Origin: Acidobacteriota bacterium
GTDB lineage: Bacteria > Acidobacteriota > Terriglobia > UBA7540
DNA length: 44,579 bases
Direction of reading: 5' to 3'
Assembly (NCBI GenBank): GCA_003165315.1
Contig: PLSX01000012.1
Location: 3,001-47,579 of the forward strand
The notes below the pieces were generated by a model. It was not told the DNA's origin, searched no databases, and saw only the letters and a program-made list of their open reading frames with translations. The position numbers and the translations under genes are program-made. The stretch's first letter is position 1. Each line of letters begins with the position of its first letter. Of this stretch, positions 9,783 to 16,751 are shown piece after piece.

Positions 9783-10541
9783 TTACTTCGCTGGCTGCAA
9801 GGCGGGCAGCCAGCCGGAAATCTCTTTGATGCTGGGGTAGTGGGTTCGGTCGATCTGAAGCGGAGTTACGGAGATGTGGTGCGCCGTGACGGCGCCGAAA
9901 TCGGAATCGGGCTCAACGTCGGTCAGTTCAACACTTTCATCCAGCCAGTAATGGGCGCGCCCGCGCGGGTCCTTATGTTCCACCACGAGGTTTTGCGAAA
10001 TCTTCTGGCTCTGGTGAGTCACGCGCACGCCAAGCACTTCACCGGGGGGCACGTTCACGTTCAGGCAGACATCCCGCGGCAAACCCTCTTGCAAAATCTT
10101 GGCGGCAAGCTGAGCGGCAAAAGCGGCGGCGGCGGAAAAGTCATGCTCCTTCTTTGACGCGAGCGATATGGCGAACGACGGCACACCGTGCACCGCCCCT
10201 TCCATCGCGCCTCCCACAGTCCCAGAATAAATCACGTTTTCGCCCATGTTTCCGCCCGGATTGATGCCGCTCACCATCAGGTCCGGCCGCTGCGGCAGAA
10301 TCTGGTAGAGCGCCATGATCACGGAATCGGTGGGCGTGCCGCCAATGGCGTAGTGGTGGTCGTCAATCCGGTGGATGCGGATGGGCGTGTGCAGGGTGAT
10401 GGACTGGCTGGTGGCGCTCATCTCCCGGTCGGGGGCGATGACGGCCACCTCTCCCAGTGCGGCCAGACTCTGCTCCAGAGCTTTGATGCCCGGAGCGGTA
10501 ATCCCATCGTCGTTCGTGATCAGAATGCGTTTCATGGACAT
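9783..10541 (-). CDS. surE: 5'/3'-nucleotidase SurE (survival protein)
   Basis: 252 residues, normal for SurE. The family hydrolyses nucleoside 5'- and 3'-monophosphates (and sometimes short polyphosphate) in the cytoplasm in a divalent-metal-dependent manner, and is linked to stationary-phase survival. The metal and active-site residues are all visible: N10-D11-D12 in ILITNDDG, Ser42 in REMSATSQS, and Asn94 in SGINPGGNMGENV. The GGTPTDSV and YSGTVGGAMEG segments are also typical. Two adjacent ATG codons (10541 and 10535) could start it; no Shine-Dalgarno decides. It is convergent with the kinase gene and divergent from the recombinase/polymerase operon. Confidence 0.96.
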   Translation of the reverse strand: MSMKRILITNDDGITAPGIKALEQSLAALGEVAVIAPDREMSATSQSITLHTPIRIHRIDDHHYAIGGTPTDSVIMALYQILPQRPDLMVSGINPGGNMGENVIYSGTVGGAMEGAVHGVPSFAISLASKKEHDFSAAAAFAAQLAAKILQEGLPRDVCLNVNVPPGEVLGVRVTHQSQKISQNLVVEHKDPRGRAHYWLDESVELTDVEPDSDFGAVTAHHISVTPLQIDRTHYPSIKEISGWLPALQPAK

Positions 10542-10745
10542 AGTAGGGTCAGAAGAAAGGAGTCAGGAGCCAGATACAGGAGCTAGGGCTAGAAGTTGGA
10601 ATCGAGCGGCCGATCTCCTAGCTCTTGAATTCTGCCCTTTTAAAATTTTCGCATGCGGGCACAGGTTCGTCCATAGGATTCGCAAGCAGTGGCCAGTGCT
10701 CAGCGGTTAGTGGTTAGGCTCTCTAGAACGAGTGTAGCGCTATGG

Positions 10746-10773
10746 GCTGTTAGCTGTCGGCTGTGAGCTGTCA
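10746..10773 (+). repeat. Heptamer array GCTGTNN x4
   Basis: Four consecutive 7-bp units of form GCTGTNN fill exactly 28 bases. They resemble the short tandemly repeated repetitive (STRR) heptamers known from filamentous cyanobacteria and belong with the other heptamer arrays in this operon. Confidence 0.85.
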
Positions 10774-10792
10774 GACGCCAATTTTTCCCGCC

Positions 10793-10821
10793 TTGACTTT
10801 CGCTTTTTATTCGCCTATATT
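10793..10821 (+). promoter_or_regulatory. Sigma-70-type promoter for the recombinase-like/PolB operon
   Basis: TTGACT at 10793-10798 and TATATT at 10816-10821 are separated by exactly 17 bases, each matching five of six consensus positions. Transcription would start near 10828, leaving a 160-base leader that carries heptamer repeats before the first gene. The spacer includes TTATTCGCC; I cannot say whether it is an operator. Confidence 0.7.
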
Positions 10822-10901
10822 CAGGGCGTCGCAGTTGGCGCGCAGGGATTACGGTTGTTTCGGGCTTACGCCTTCGACAGGGGAGTCGTGGTTGTAGGCT
10901 C

Positions 10902-10973
10902 ACTGCCGACTGCCTACTGTTTCAAGGGCGGGGCCATCGCAGTTGTGGGCATGCTGCCTTCTGCCTACTGCTT
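10902..10973 (+). repeat. Two clusters of [AGT]CTG(C/T)NN heptamers in the leader
   Basis: Three 7-bp units at 10902-10922 (ACTGCCG, ACTGCCT, ACTGTTT) and three at 10953-10973 (GCTGCCT, TCTGCCT, ACTGCTT) are in strict seven-base register within each cluster. They lie between the promoter and the first start codon. Confidence 0.75.
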
Positions 10974-10990
10974 TTCTGGGGGAGGAAATC

Positions 10991-11863
10991 GTGTTGATGC
11001 CTGGGCAAAGCCCGCCTCCGGCGGCCTTGAGCCAGCCGTGGTGCTTACCGCCTCACGGCATGGCTGTCTTTCACGGGGAGCGTCATGCTCCCCGCCTGAG
11101 CCATTATTTTATGCCGCGCCTGGCTTTTGAGGGCAAGCGCATTCTGTTTCTCGATGGCGCCAACTGCGCCGACCCGCGATTGATGGCGCGACTCTCTGAG
11201 CGGCGGGGCATGCCCTTCGCCCAATTCAACCAGCAGATCATGATGGCGCGGGCGTTCACCTGTTTTCAGCTTACCGAGCTGATCAGCCGCGTGCCGCAAT
11301 TCCTCGCCCAGTTCCCTGCCCAGGTTGTAATCATCACCGCCTTCCCGGAACTCTACTTCGATGAGGACATTCGTCACGCTGACGCGACGGCGGCCTTCCA
11401 GCAGGCACTGAGGCATCTGGCGGGAGGATGGGAGTTGGGAATTGGGAATACGGAGTTGGGAATAGGGACGGGGAACAGCGTTCCCGCCCCCAACCCACAA
11501 ACACCTACTCCCTACTCCCTACTCCCTATTCCCAATTCCATCGCAGTGACGGTGGCGCTCTTCTCCAGCGCACCCAGTTTCCAGCCGCCAGCGAGCCGAA
11601 AGCTTTTTTTCGCCCAGACGTGCGCAGCCGCGGCGGAGCTTTGGAAATTTCAGGTGGATGAGCAGGGGCGAATGGGATTGATACGTCAGGACGAGGAACC
11701 CAGGAGTAGGGAGTTGGAAATAGGGAGTAGGAAAGCTGTTGCCGGTACCAATTCCCAACTCCCTATTCCCCACTCCCTGCTCCCAGAACCCAGTCCCCAG
11801 TACCCAGCACCCAAGGGAGGCCGCTATGGGCCGCACAGTTGCCACATTTCGCGACTTGATTGA
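10991..11863 (+). CDS. Rad51/RadA-core (RecA superfamily) protein without visible Walker A, interrupted by repeat insertions
   Basis: About 290 residues. GGAGG at 10981-10985 favours GTG 10991 (five-base spacing), with TTG 10994 or ATG 10997 as alternatives. The core matches the RadA/Rad51 fold downstream of the P-loop: KRILFLDGANCADPRLMARL corresponds to the family's IDTE-N-F-P-RL segment, IMMARAFTCFQLTELI to VARAYNSDHQ, and AQVVIITAFPELYF to Walker B. No GxxxxGKT is present; the Pro-rich N-terminus is encoded by small hairpins (GGGCaaaGCCC at 11003-11013; CGGGGAGC/GCTCCCCG at 11072-11092), so the P-loop may be lost or never present. An in-frame heptamer insert (about 11430-11541) separates LRHLAG from IAVTVALFSS, the expected next strand, and a second insert forms the C-terminus. 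First gene of an operon with the GRTV protein and the polymerase; a DNA-repair accessory role is inferred. Confidence 0.6.
   Translation: MLMPGQSPPPAALSQPWCLPPHGMAVFHGERHAPRLSHYFMPRLAFEGKRILFLDGANCADPRLMARLSERRGMPFAQFNQQIMMARAFTCFQLTELISRVPQFLAQFPAQVVIITAFPELYFDEDIRHADATAAFQQALRHLAGGWELGIGNTELGIGTGNSVPAPNPQTPTPYSLLPIPNSIAVTVALFSSAPSFQPPASRKLFFAQTCAAAAELWKFQVDEQGRMGLIRQDEEPRSRELEIGSRKAVAGTNSQLPIPHSLLPEPSPQYPAPKGGRYGPHSCHISRLD
11430..11541. repeat. In-frame inverted heptamer array, insertion 1
   Basis: The left arm is a run of GGGA(A/G)T(T/A) heptamers, the right arm a run of ACTCCCT/ATTCCCA heptamers, so the arms are inverted complements around a CGTTCCCGCC-type centre. The reading frame of the recombinase-like gene passes through without a stop and yields low-complexity peptide (GGWELGIGNTELGIGTGN, then Pro/Thr/Ser-rich). 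Confidence 0.9.
11699..11816. repeat. Inverted heptamer array, insertion 2 (C-terminal end of the recombinase-like gene)
   Basis: AGGAGTA/GGGAGTT-type heptamers on the left and a longer run of CCAACTC/CCTATTC/CCCAGTC-type heptamers on the right. The array supplies the last 50 codons of the first gene and ends directly at the GGGAGG Shine-Dalgarno of the next gene (11815-11820). Confidence 0.88.
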
Positions 11864-12173
11864 GCAAGAATTACAGAACTGGAAGCAGCGGTTTGGCCGC
11901 GCGCTTCGGCAGGAAGAGCAGGCGCACCTGGAGGCCATGTTCAATCGCGTGCGCCTTTACGTGCAGGCTTGCACCTATCACTTTCCCGTGGACGTGATGC
12001 ATGGCATTCACGTGGCGGTGGAACTGGACCACGAAATCCGGCTGCGCCAGATTGAGGCGGCGTTAGGAATAAACCTTGAGACTCAATGGATGGATTCTCG
12101 ACCTTTACCCGTCAGCCGCCGGAATGGTGGTGTGGCTGATCGAGTCGAACCAGACACGCCGCCGGCTGATTGA
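11826..12173 (+). CDS. Small GRTV-type protein of the recombinase-like/PolB cassette
   Basis: 115 residues from ATG 11826, supported by GGGAGG five bases upstream. It begins MGRTVATFRDLIEQELQNW and is helical and charged throughout (KQRFGRALRQEEQAHLEAMF, then VAVELDHEIRLRQIEAALG), suggesting a small all-alpha protein that binds a partner or DNA. From memory, small proteins with a GRTVP-T/S-x-R start and a similar RRALR-E-D centre recur in diverse prokaryotes with no assigned function; I cannot verify homology. It overlaps the 3' end of the recombinase-like gene by 38 bases and the polymerase by 98 bases in other frames, so expression is tightly coupled. Its last 35 residues lie wholly in the overlap and may be unimportant. 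Confidence 0.7.
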   Translation: MGRTVATFRDLIEQELQNWKQRFGRALRQEEQAHLEAMFNRVRLYVQACTYHFPVDVMHGIHVAVELDHEIRLRQIEAALGINLETQWMDSRPLPVSRRNGGVADRVEPDTPPAD

Positions 12174-14715
12174 CCGCTCTTTTCGCCCCTGCTTTTACGT
12201 GCAGGGGCCGGAGAAGCAACTGACGCGGCTGGCGGAAACGCTGCCCAAGCGCGCGGCAGCAAGTTGCGCGCTGACGGAGCGGCAGAACATCTGGGATCGG
12301 CGGATGCTGCGCGTGCTGCAAGTCTCCGCCCACCATCCCACGCTGTTTGCGCCGCTGGCGCGATTCGTCCGCCACTTCGACAGCAGCCTCTCTCTGTATG
12401 ACTCGGACCTGATGCTGGCATCCATGTACTGTTGGGCGAAGAACGTTTTCCCCCTGGCGGGCGTGGAGGTTGAGGTCGGCATTGGCGGCCGCGACGTAGC
12501 GCCGGGCTTGAGCCCGGCACGTGCCGCCCTCAAGGGCGGCACTACTCCGCCCGGCCCTACGGCATTCCCCACCACCGAGATCCATTCCATCACATGCCGC
12601 GATGACGAATGGCTGACCGCGTATGAGCGCCCACCCGTGCGCATCATGCGCCTGCGCCTGGAAGGGATTACCGACGTCAACCCCAAGCACGGCCGGCAAG
12701 GCTCAATCGAAGTCGCCATTGAAAACGACTGGCAGACGCTGGATGACTCCGACGAGCCCACCGTACAGGTGTTTGACCGCATGCTACGCGCCTACGATCC
12801 CGATGTGCTGGTGACCGAGTGGGGCGATGACGTGCTGCTGCCGGGATTGCTGAAACAAGCGCAAAAACTGCGCATCCGCCTGCCCCTGAATCGCGATGCC
12901 ATGCCGGTGGAGCGGACCAGATCGCGTAGTTACATGAGCTATGGGCGCATCCTGTTCAAGGAGAGCACCACCACCCTGTTCGGACGCCTGCACATCGACA
13001 CGCAGAATTCCTTTGCCGCCGACCAGTGCGAGATGGAGGGACTGTGGGAACTGGTGCGCGTCACAAAGCTGCCGGTACAATACGCCTGCCGCACCTCGCC
13101 CGGTACGGGAATTTCCTACATGCAGATGGAAACCGCCTGGCGCGATGACGTGCTGATTCCCGCACAAAAAGCCGAACCCGAAGGACTGAAGCATCCGGAT
13201 GAGCTGCTGCGGGCAGATCGCGGCGGACTGGTGTTCCCTCCCCGCCTCGGCTTTTATGAAAACGTGGCGGAACTGGATTTCGTGAGCGAGTTTCCCAGCA
13301 TCATGGCCAAGTTCAACATTTCGCCGGAAACCATGAACTGCCCGTGCTGCCCGCAGGCACCGCACGTGCCCGAACTCGGCTATCGTGTGTGCCAAAAGCA
13401 TCGTGGCATCACCAGCCGGGTGGTGGAACGGCTGATTGCCAAACGGCGCGAGTACAAAGAACTCCGGAACTTGGAGCTCGAGGCTCGGGATTCGGGGTTG
13501 GGAGTTGAGAATTCGGAATTCGGGATGCAGGAGGAGGTTACAGTCCATGCTTCGGGTTTCGGGGCGCACGGTGCGGGTTGTGCGGCAAACAGAACTTTTT
13601 CCATTCTGGATTCCGAATTCCGGATTCCGGAGCCCGAGCCTCACTGCCAACCGACAATCGACAACCTTTCTCCAAGTCCCAAGTCCCGTATCCCGTCTGC
13701 CTCCGCCTGCAAACAGCGCCGCGACGTTTTGAAGTGGCTTCTAGTTTGCTGCTTTGGCTACACCGGTTACAAGAACGCCCGCTTCGGCAAAATCGAAGCG
13801 CACGAGGCCATCAATGCCATGGCGCGGGAGAAATTGCTGGTGGCGAAAGAAGCGGCGGAGGCGCGAGGTTTCCGCGTGCTGCATGCGCTGGTGGATTCGA
13901 TCTACGTGCAGAAAGCTGGGGACTGGGGGCTGAGTGTTGGGGGCTGGGGAATTGGGAATGGGGAATGGGGAGTAGGGAGTGGAGAGTGGGGAGTGGAAAA
14001 GCGACCGCCAGCCTCGATTCCCAACTCCCTATTTCCCACTCCCTGCTCGCTGCCCCCAGCACCCTCAACACGCGAGGACTACGAACGCTTGGCGCAGAAG
14101 ATTGAGCAGATCACTGGCCTGCCACTGGCTCTGGAAGCCGTCTACCGCTTCGCCGTTTTTCTGCCTTCGCGACAATTTGCGGAGATTCCTGTACCCAACC
14201 GCTTTTTCTGCGTGTCGGATGATGGTGAGTTGAAGGTGCGAGGTCTCGAATGCCGTCGGCACGACACTCCGCCCTACGTTGCACGGATGCAACGCGAGGT
14301 GCTGGCGGTTTTGGCCGAGGCTCGGGATTTCACAAGTTATTGTGACAAGCTCATCGACGCGCGGGAAGTTTACGAGCGCTACCAGGAGCGGCTGCGCGAC
14401 GGCACCGTGCCGGCGGAAGAACTGGTGATTCGCAAGCGCCTGACCAAAGCTCCCGCAAGCTACCAGAAAAACAGTTCCACCGCCATCGCCGCGCGGCAAC
14501 TGGACCGCGCCGGGGTGAAATTGCGGCCGGGTGAGAACATCGAATATATCATCACCGACGCGGACTCCTCGCTGATCGACGATCGCGTGCGCGCTTGGAC
14601 GCTGTGGGAAGGCTGGAGAGGCTACGACGTGAAAGCTTACGGGGAAGCATTGACGAAAGCATTCGAACCCGCCGCGCACTTCGGAAGGCAGAAAGCCGCA
14701 GGCAAAAGACGGTAG
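12076..14715 (+). CDS. Divergent B-family DNA polymerase, exonuclease motifs degenerate, with in-frame repeat insertions
   Basis: 879 residues; TTG at 12076 with AGGA seven bases upstream and an immediate conserved-looking start (WILDLYPSAAGMVVWL). The exonuclease half is recognisable by order, but Exo I reads LRLEGI instead of DIE, and Exo II (YDPDVLVTEWGDDVLLPGLL) lacks the N-x3-FD core, so proofreading is probably lost. Polymerase motifs: A, ELDFVSEFPSI with Asp401; B, KWLLVCCFGYTGYKNARFG from Lys553; C, HALVDSIYV with Asp607. Motif C aligns to Y-x-DTDS with the first Asp replaced by Leu and the second, catalytically essential Asp kept, so activity is possible. A thumb with RLTKAPASYQKNS follows. 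Three inserts are translated: hairpins near residues 142-156, heptamers between motifs A and B (about 464-545), and heptamers just after motif C (about 614-665). Likely a specialised repair or bypass polymerase acting with the upstream recombinase-like protein. Confidence 0.85.
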   Translation: MRLNGWILDLYPSAAGMVVWLIESNQTRRRLIDRSFRPCFYVQGPEKQLTRLAETLPKRAAASCALTERQNIWDRRMLRVLQVSAHHPTLFAPLARFVRHFDSSLSLYDSDLMLASMYCWAKNVFPLAGVEVEVGIGGRDVAPGLSPARAALKGGTTPPGPTAFPTTEIHSITCRDDEWLTAYERPPVRIMRLRLEGITDVNPKHGRQGSIEVAIENDWQTLDDSDEPTVQVFDRMLRAYDPDVLVTEWGDDVLLPGLLKQAQKLRIRLPLNRDAMPVERTRSRSYMSYGRILFKESTTTLFGRLHIDTQNSFAADQCEMEGLWELVRVTKLPVQYACRTSPGTGISYMQMETAWRDDVLIPAQKAEPEGLKHPDELLRADRGGLVFPPRLGFYENVAELDFVSEFPSIMAKFNISPETMNCPCCPQAPHVPELGYRVCQKHRGITSRVVERLIAKRREYKELRNLELEARDSGLGVENSEFGMQEEVTVHASGFGAHGAGCAANRTFSILDSEFRIPEPEPHCQPTIDNLSPSPKSRIPSASACKQRRDVLKWLLVCCFGYTGYKNARFGKIEAHEAINAMAREKLLVAKEAAEARGFRVLHALVDSIYVQKAGDWGLSVGGWGIGNGEWGVGSGEWGVEKRPPASIPNSLFPTPCSLPPAPSTREDYERLAQKIEQITGLPLALEAVYRFAVFLPSRQFAEIPVPNRFFCVSDDGELKVRGLECRRHDTPPYVARMQREVLAVLAEARDFTSYCDKLIDAREVYERYQERLRDGTVPAEELVIRKRLTKAPASYQKNSSTAIAARQLDRAGVKLRPGENIEYIITDADSSLIDDRVRAWTLWEGWRGYDVKAYGEALTKAFEPAAHFGRQKAAGKRR
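12501..12542. repeat. Tandem perfect hairpins inside the polymerase gene
   Basis: GCCGGGCT-tg-AGCCCGGC (12501-12518) is followed within two bases by GTGCCGCCCT-ca-AGGGCGGCAC (12521-12542), stems of 8 and 10 bp with two-base loops. The pair is translated in frame as a Pro/Gly/Ala-rich segment between two structured parts of the N-terminal domain. Confidence 0.92.
13465..13708. repeat. In-frame inverted heptamer array, insertion 3 (between PolB motifs A and B)
   Basis: Left arm heptamers (GAGCTCG, AGGCTCG, GGATTCG, GGGTTGG, GAATTCG) and right arm heptamers (ATTCCGA, ATTCCGG, AGCCCGA, CAAGTCC, CGTATCC) are inverted relatives flanking about 70 bases of unique sequence. The polymerase frame crosses the whole array and resumes exactly at the fingers helix (CKQRRDVLKW). 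Confidence 0.88.
13915..14070. repeat. In-frame inverted heptamer array, insertion 4 (after PolB motif C)
   Basis: A long left arm of (A/G)(A/C/G)TGGGG-type heptamers and a right arm of ACTCCCT/ATTCCCA-type heptamers; translated as GDWGLSVGGWGIGNGEWGV-type peptide then a Pro-rich run. Frame resumes at STREDYERLAQKIEQ, the normal continuation of the palm domain. Confidence 0.9.
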
Positions 14716-14998
14716 GTAAAAGGGCGATGGGGTCAGCCTCAGTGCGCCGAAGCGACCAAGAATCTCAAATTTGAGAATTGAAATTTCAGACAAGCACCTG
14801 GGGAACTTCAGGGTTCAGGCTGGAACAAGACCATCGCAAATCTGGATTTGAAATATCGATCTGAGATTCCGACTGATTTTACAGGGAAAAATCGCAAGAG
14901 AAGCAATCTGCTTCGGCTTGCCAGGAGGGATCAAAAGACTACAGGTAACTCCCCCCCTTAGATGAAGAAAGGGAGTTACCTGCCTACCATGATAGTCG
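14716..14998. other. Convergent intergenic region with degenerate heptamers
   Basis: No gene. At 14759-14795 units such as AATCTCA, AATTTGA, GAATTGA and AATTTCA follow each other in seven-base register and include the 14-bp palindrome TCTCAAATTTGAGA (14763-14776); related units recur near 14838-14875. The region ends in the 12-bp inverted repeat described separately. Confidence 0.6.
14942..14982. terminator. 12-bp perfect inverted repeat between convergent genes
   Basis: CAGGTAACTCCC (14942-14953) and GGGAGTTACCTG (14971-14982) form a perfect 12-bp stem around a 17-base loop, midway between the convergent polymerase and M48 peptidase genes. No strong U run follows on either strand, so a bidirectional terminator is likely but not certain. 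Confidence 0.5.
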
Positions 14999-16717
14999 TT
15001 ATTGCGTCAGGTTCTGCGCGGACACATCCGTCTTGGGTGCCTGTGCGAAGACCCTCAAGTAAGGAATAACCGGAGTCACACGGAAAGGCATCTTCTCACC
15101 GGCGTCAACGAGTGCCACGGCCTTGCGATCGGTAAAGGCAACCGACCCATCCCACGCATTGACTTGCAAACGCGATCCCAGCGGAAGGGCGGCGATCTGG
15201 TCGATGCTTCGGGCCTTCAGTGCGGGCGCGGAACCGGTCAGCGCAGCCATGCGGATCATCTTATTGTTACCCTCGGTCAACCCATTCCCCATGTGCGCGC
15301 CGAACATGTGGGGAACATGCGGGGCCGCATCAATAGCAGCGCGGAGAAACAGGCCGGCCTGCGCCAGGTTGTCTCTGTAGGGAGAATTCTTGAGGAATTC
15401 AATTCCCTTGGTATCGGCAGCCGCTTCGTCCGTCTGGGGCCGGGTGAAGTCCAGGTTGGAAAGCAACTGTTCATCGGAAACGATCATGCGATCGTTAAAG
15501 GCGTACTTGGGATCCAATTTGTGCCCCAGAGCAATGTGCGCCAGTTCATGAGAAAGCACCATGGCCAGACTGGCCTCATCGGGTAGAACATCGATCAGAC
15601 CCCGGCTGAGAATAATGGTATAGGCCAGGCTGAAAGACTCCAAAGAGGAAGTCATCATGACGCGGCACTGAACCGGAGGCAGGCCATCAAGCTTGTTGGT
15701 CACCCTCAGGTTGTTAACCACCGTTTCCAAAACCTTATCCACGGGCCCGGCAGGAGCGATAAGCCGGGCTCTTTCCAACCGGTCGAGCACATTTTGTTCC
15801 GCTTCCATATTCATCTGCCGCGCGCTCTCAACAGGGGAGAGATCGGCAGTGTGCTCACTGTTATCACGGATGGGCGCGGGGGCGTCCACCTGAATGGTGG
15901 TCCACTCCTGCTGGCCATGGTGGGCATTCAGGTCATAACCCCAAAGCCGTGTTTCTGACTTGTAACGAAGCGCCTTGCCGAGGTCGGTTTCCTGACTATA
16001 AACGTAAACGGGCAGCCACTCTCCGGGTTGGAGGTTCTCGCGCCAGCAATCAAAGTGGACGTAGAAGCTCCCTTTGGCCGGACGGAGGCGCGTCCCGTTC
16101 ATCCGAACGACGGCAAAGTCGTGGTCCTCAACCCAGATGCGGCCCTGAAACGCCCCCTCCTCAGAATTCGGGCGGGGGTGGACATCGATGATCAGGCAAC
16201 GGACATCGCCCAGATATTCCCAGCGAACAGGCTCGAAGGTGTAGTGCTTCCGATCGAAGTTATGCTCATCCACGGTCAGCGCTTCCATGGCAAACCCGTC
16301 CAGTTGAAGGTGCGGTTTTGTACCTACAACACGGGTCGGATTAGGAGCGTGGCGGCGGAACCAGTCCGGAGTGGCCGAGGGAACAAAAGATATTTCTTTC
16401 GCCTCCCCGTCAAACTTCAACCGGCCCAGGAAAGTGGCGTCGTTGGTGGCAACATCACCCAATTCATTGTCCGGCTGATAGTATTGGACATAGGTTTCAA
16501 TGCGGGGAGAGAACCCCATCAGCTTGATGCTGTAAAGATTCTCACTGGCAATAACATGATTGATGATGCTGGCCAGTTCAGGAGTTTCCTGCTGCTCATC
16601 CGCCGTTTCCTTGACAGGCTTCGCATGACCATGCCCGACGGCTAACATCAGCACGGGGGTGGCGAGTACAAAGAGTGAAAGAAGCCATGAAGCGCGTCCC
16701 ACTTGAACTTTTCGCAT
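14999..16717 (-). CDS. Secreted M48-family metalloprotease with N-terminal LolA-like region
   Basis: 572 residues. A signal peptide or N-terminal anchor (RASWLLSLFVLATPVLMLAVGHGHA) is followed by a beta-rich part (about 90-290) containing CLIIDVHPRP, GRIWVEDHDFAVVRMNGT and WLPVYVYSQETD, which resembles outer-membrane lipoprotein-sorting (LolA-like) folds. The C-terminal peptidase domain has the zinc motif HELAH (His390, Glu391, His394) in VLSHELAHIALGH and a probable third ligand Glu431 in TDEAAADTKGIEF. M48 peptidases act in envelope protein quality control. The gene starts 34 bases after the tonB-like gene, so the two form an operon; an envelope-linked role is inferred. The LolA-M48 combination is less usual than M48 with TPR repeats. 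Confidence 0.88.
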   Translation of the reverse strand: MRKVQVGRASWLLSLFVLATPVLMLAVGHGHAKPVKETADEQQETPELASIINHVIASENLYSIKLMGFSPRIETYVQYYQPDNELGDVATNDATFLGRLKFDGEAKEISFVPSATPDWFRRHAPNPTRVVGTKPHLQLDGFAMEALTVDEHNFDRKHYTFEPVRWEYLGDVRCLIIDVHPRPNSEEGAFQGRIWVEDHDFAVVRMNGTRLRPAKGSFYVHFDCWRENLQPGEWLPVYVYSQETDLGKALRYKSETRLWGYDLNAHHGQQEWTTIQVDAPAPIRDNSEHTADLSPVESARQMNMEAEQNVLDRLERARLIAPAGPVDKVLETVVNNLRVTNKLDGLPPVQCRVMMTSSLESFSLAYTIILSRGLIDVLPDEASLAMVLSHELAHIALGHKLDPKYAFNDRMIVSDEQLLSNLDFTRPQTDEAAADTKGIEFLKNSPYRDNLAQAGLFLRAAIDAAPHVPHMFGAHMGNGLTEGNNKMIRMAALTGSAPALKARSIDQIAALPLGSRLQVNAWDGSVAFTDRKAVALVDAGEKMPFRVTPVIPYLRVFAQAPKTDVSAQNLTQ

Positions 16718-16751
16718 AACTTTGCCTCCAATGAACGATTAACTAAAACAA

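Larger units (their letters stand above)
10542..10990. other. Repeat-rich intergenic region upstream of the recombinase/polymerase operon
   Basis: No gene is supported. The region contains an imperfect inverted repeat (GGAGCTAGG near 10579, CCTAGCT near 10617), a 4x heptamer array at 10746-10773, a strong promoter at 10793-10821, and two further heptamer clusters at 10902-10973. Short open frames across the heptamers encode only repeat-derived peptide. Confidence 0.7.

Noticed and set aside
11430..14070. CRISPR array interpretation of the repeat arrays
   Set aside because: Units are 7 bp, degenerate, contiguous and arranged as inverted arms; there are no regular spacers and no cas genes.
13465..14070. 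Intein or group II intron in the polymerase gene
   Set aside because: No intein block motifs (N-terminal Cys/Ser splice block, terminal HN) and no reverse transcriptase or intron domain V; the inserts are repeat-derived.
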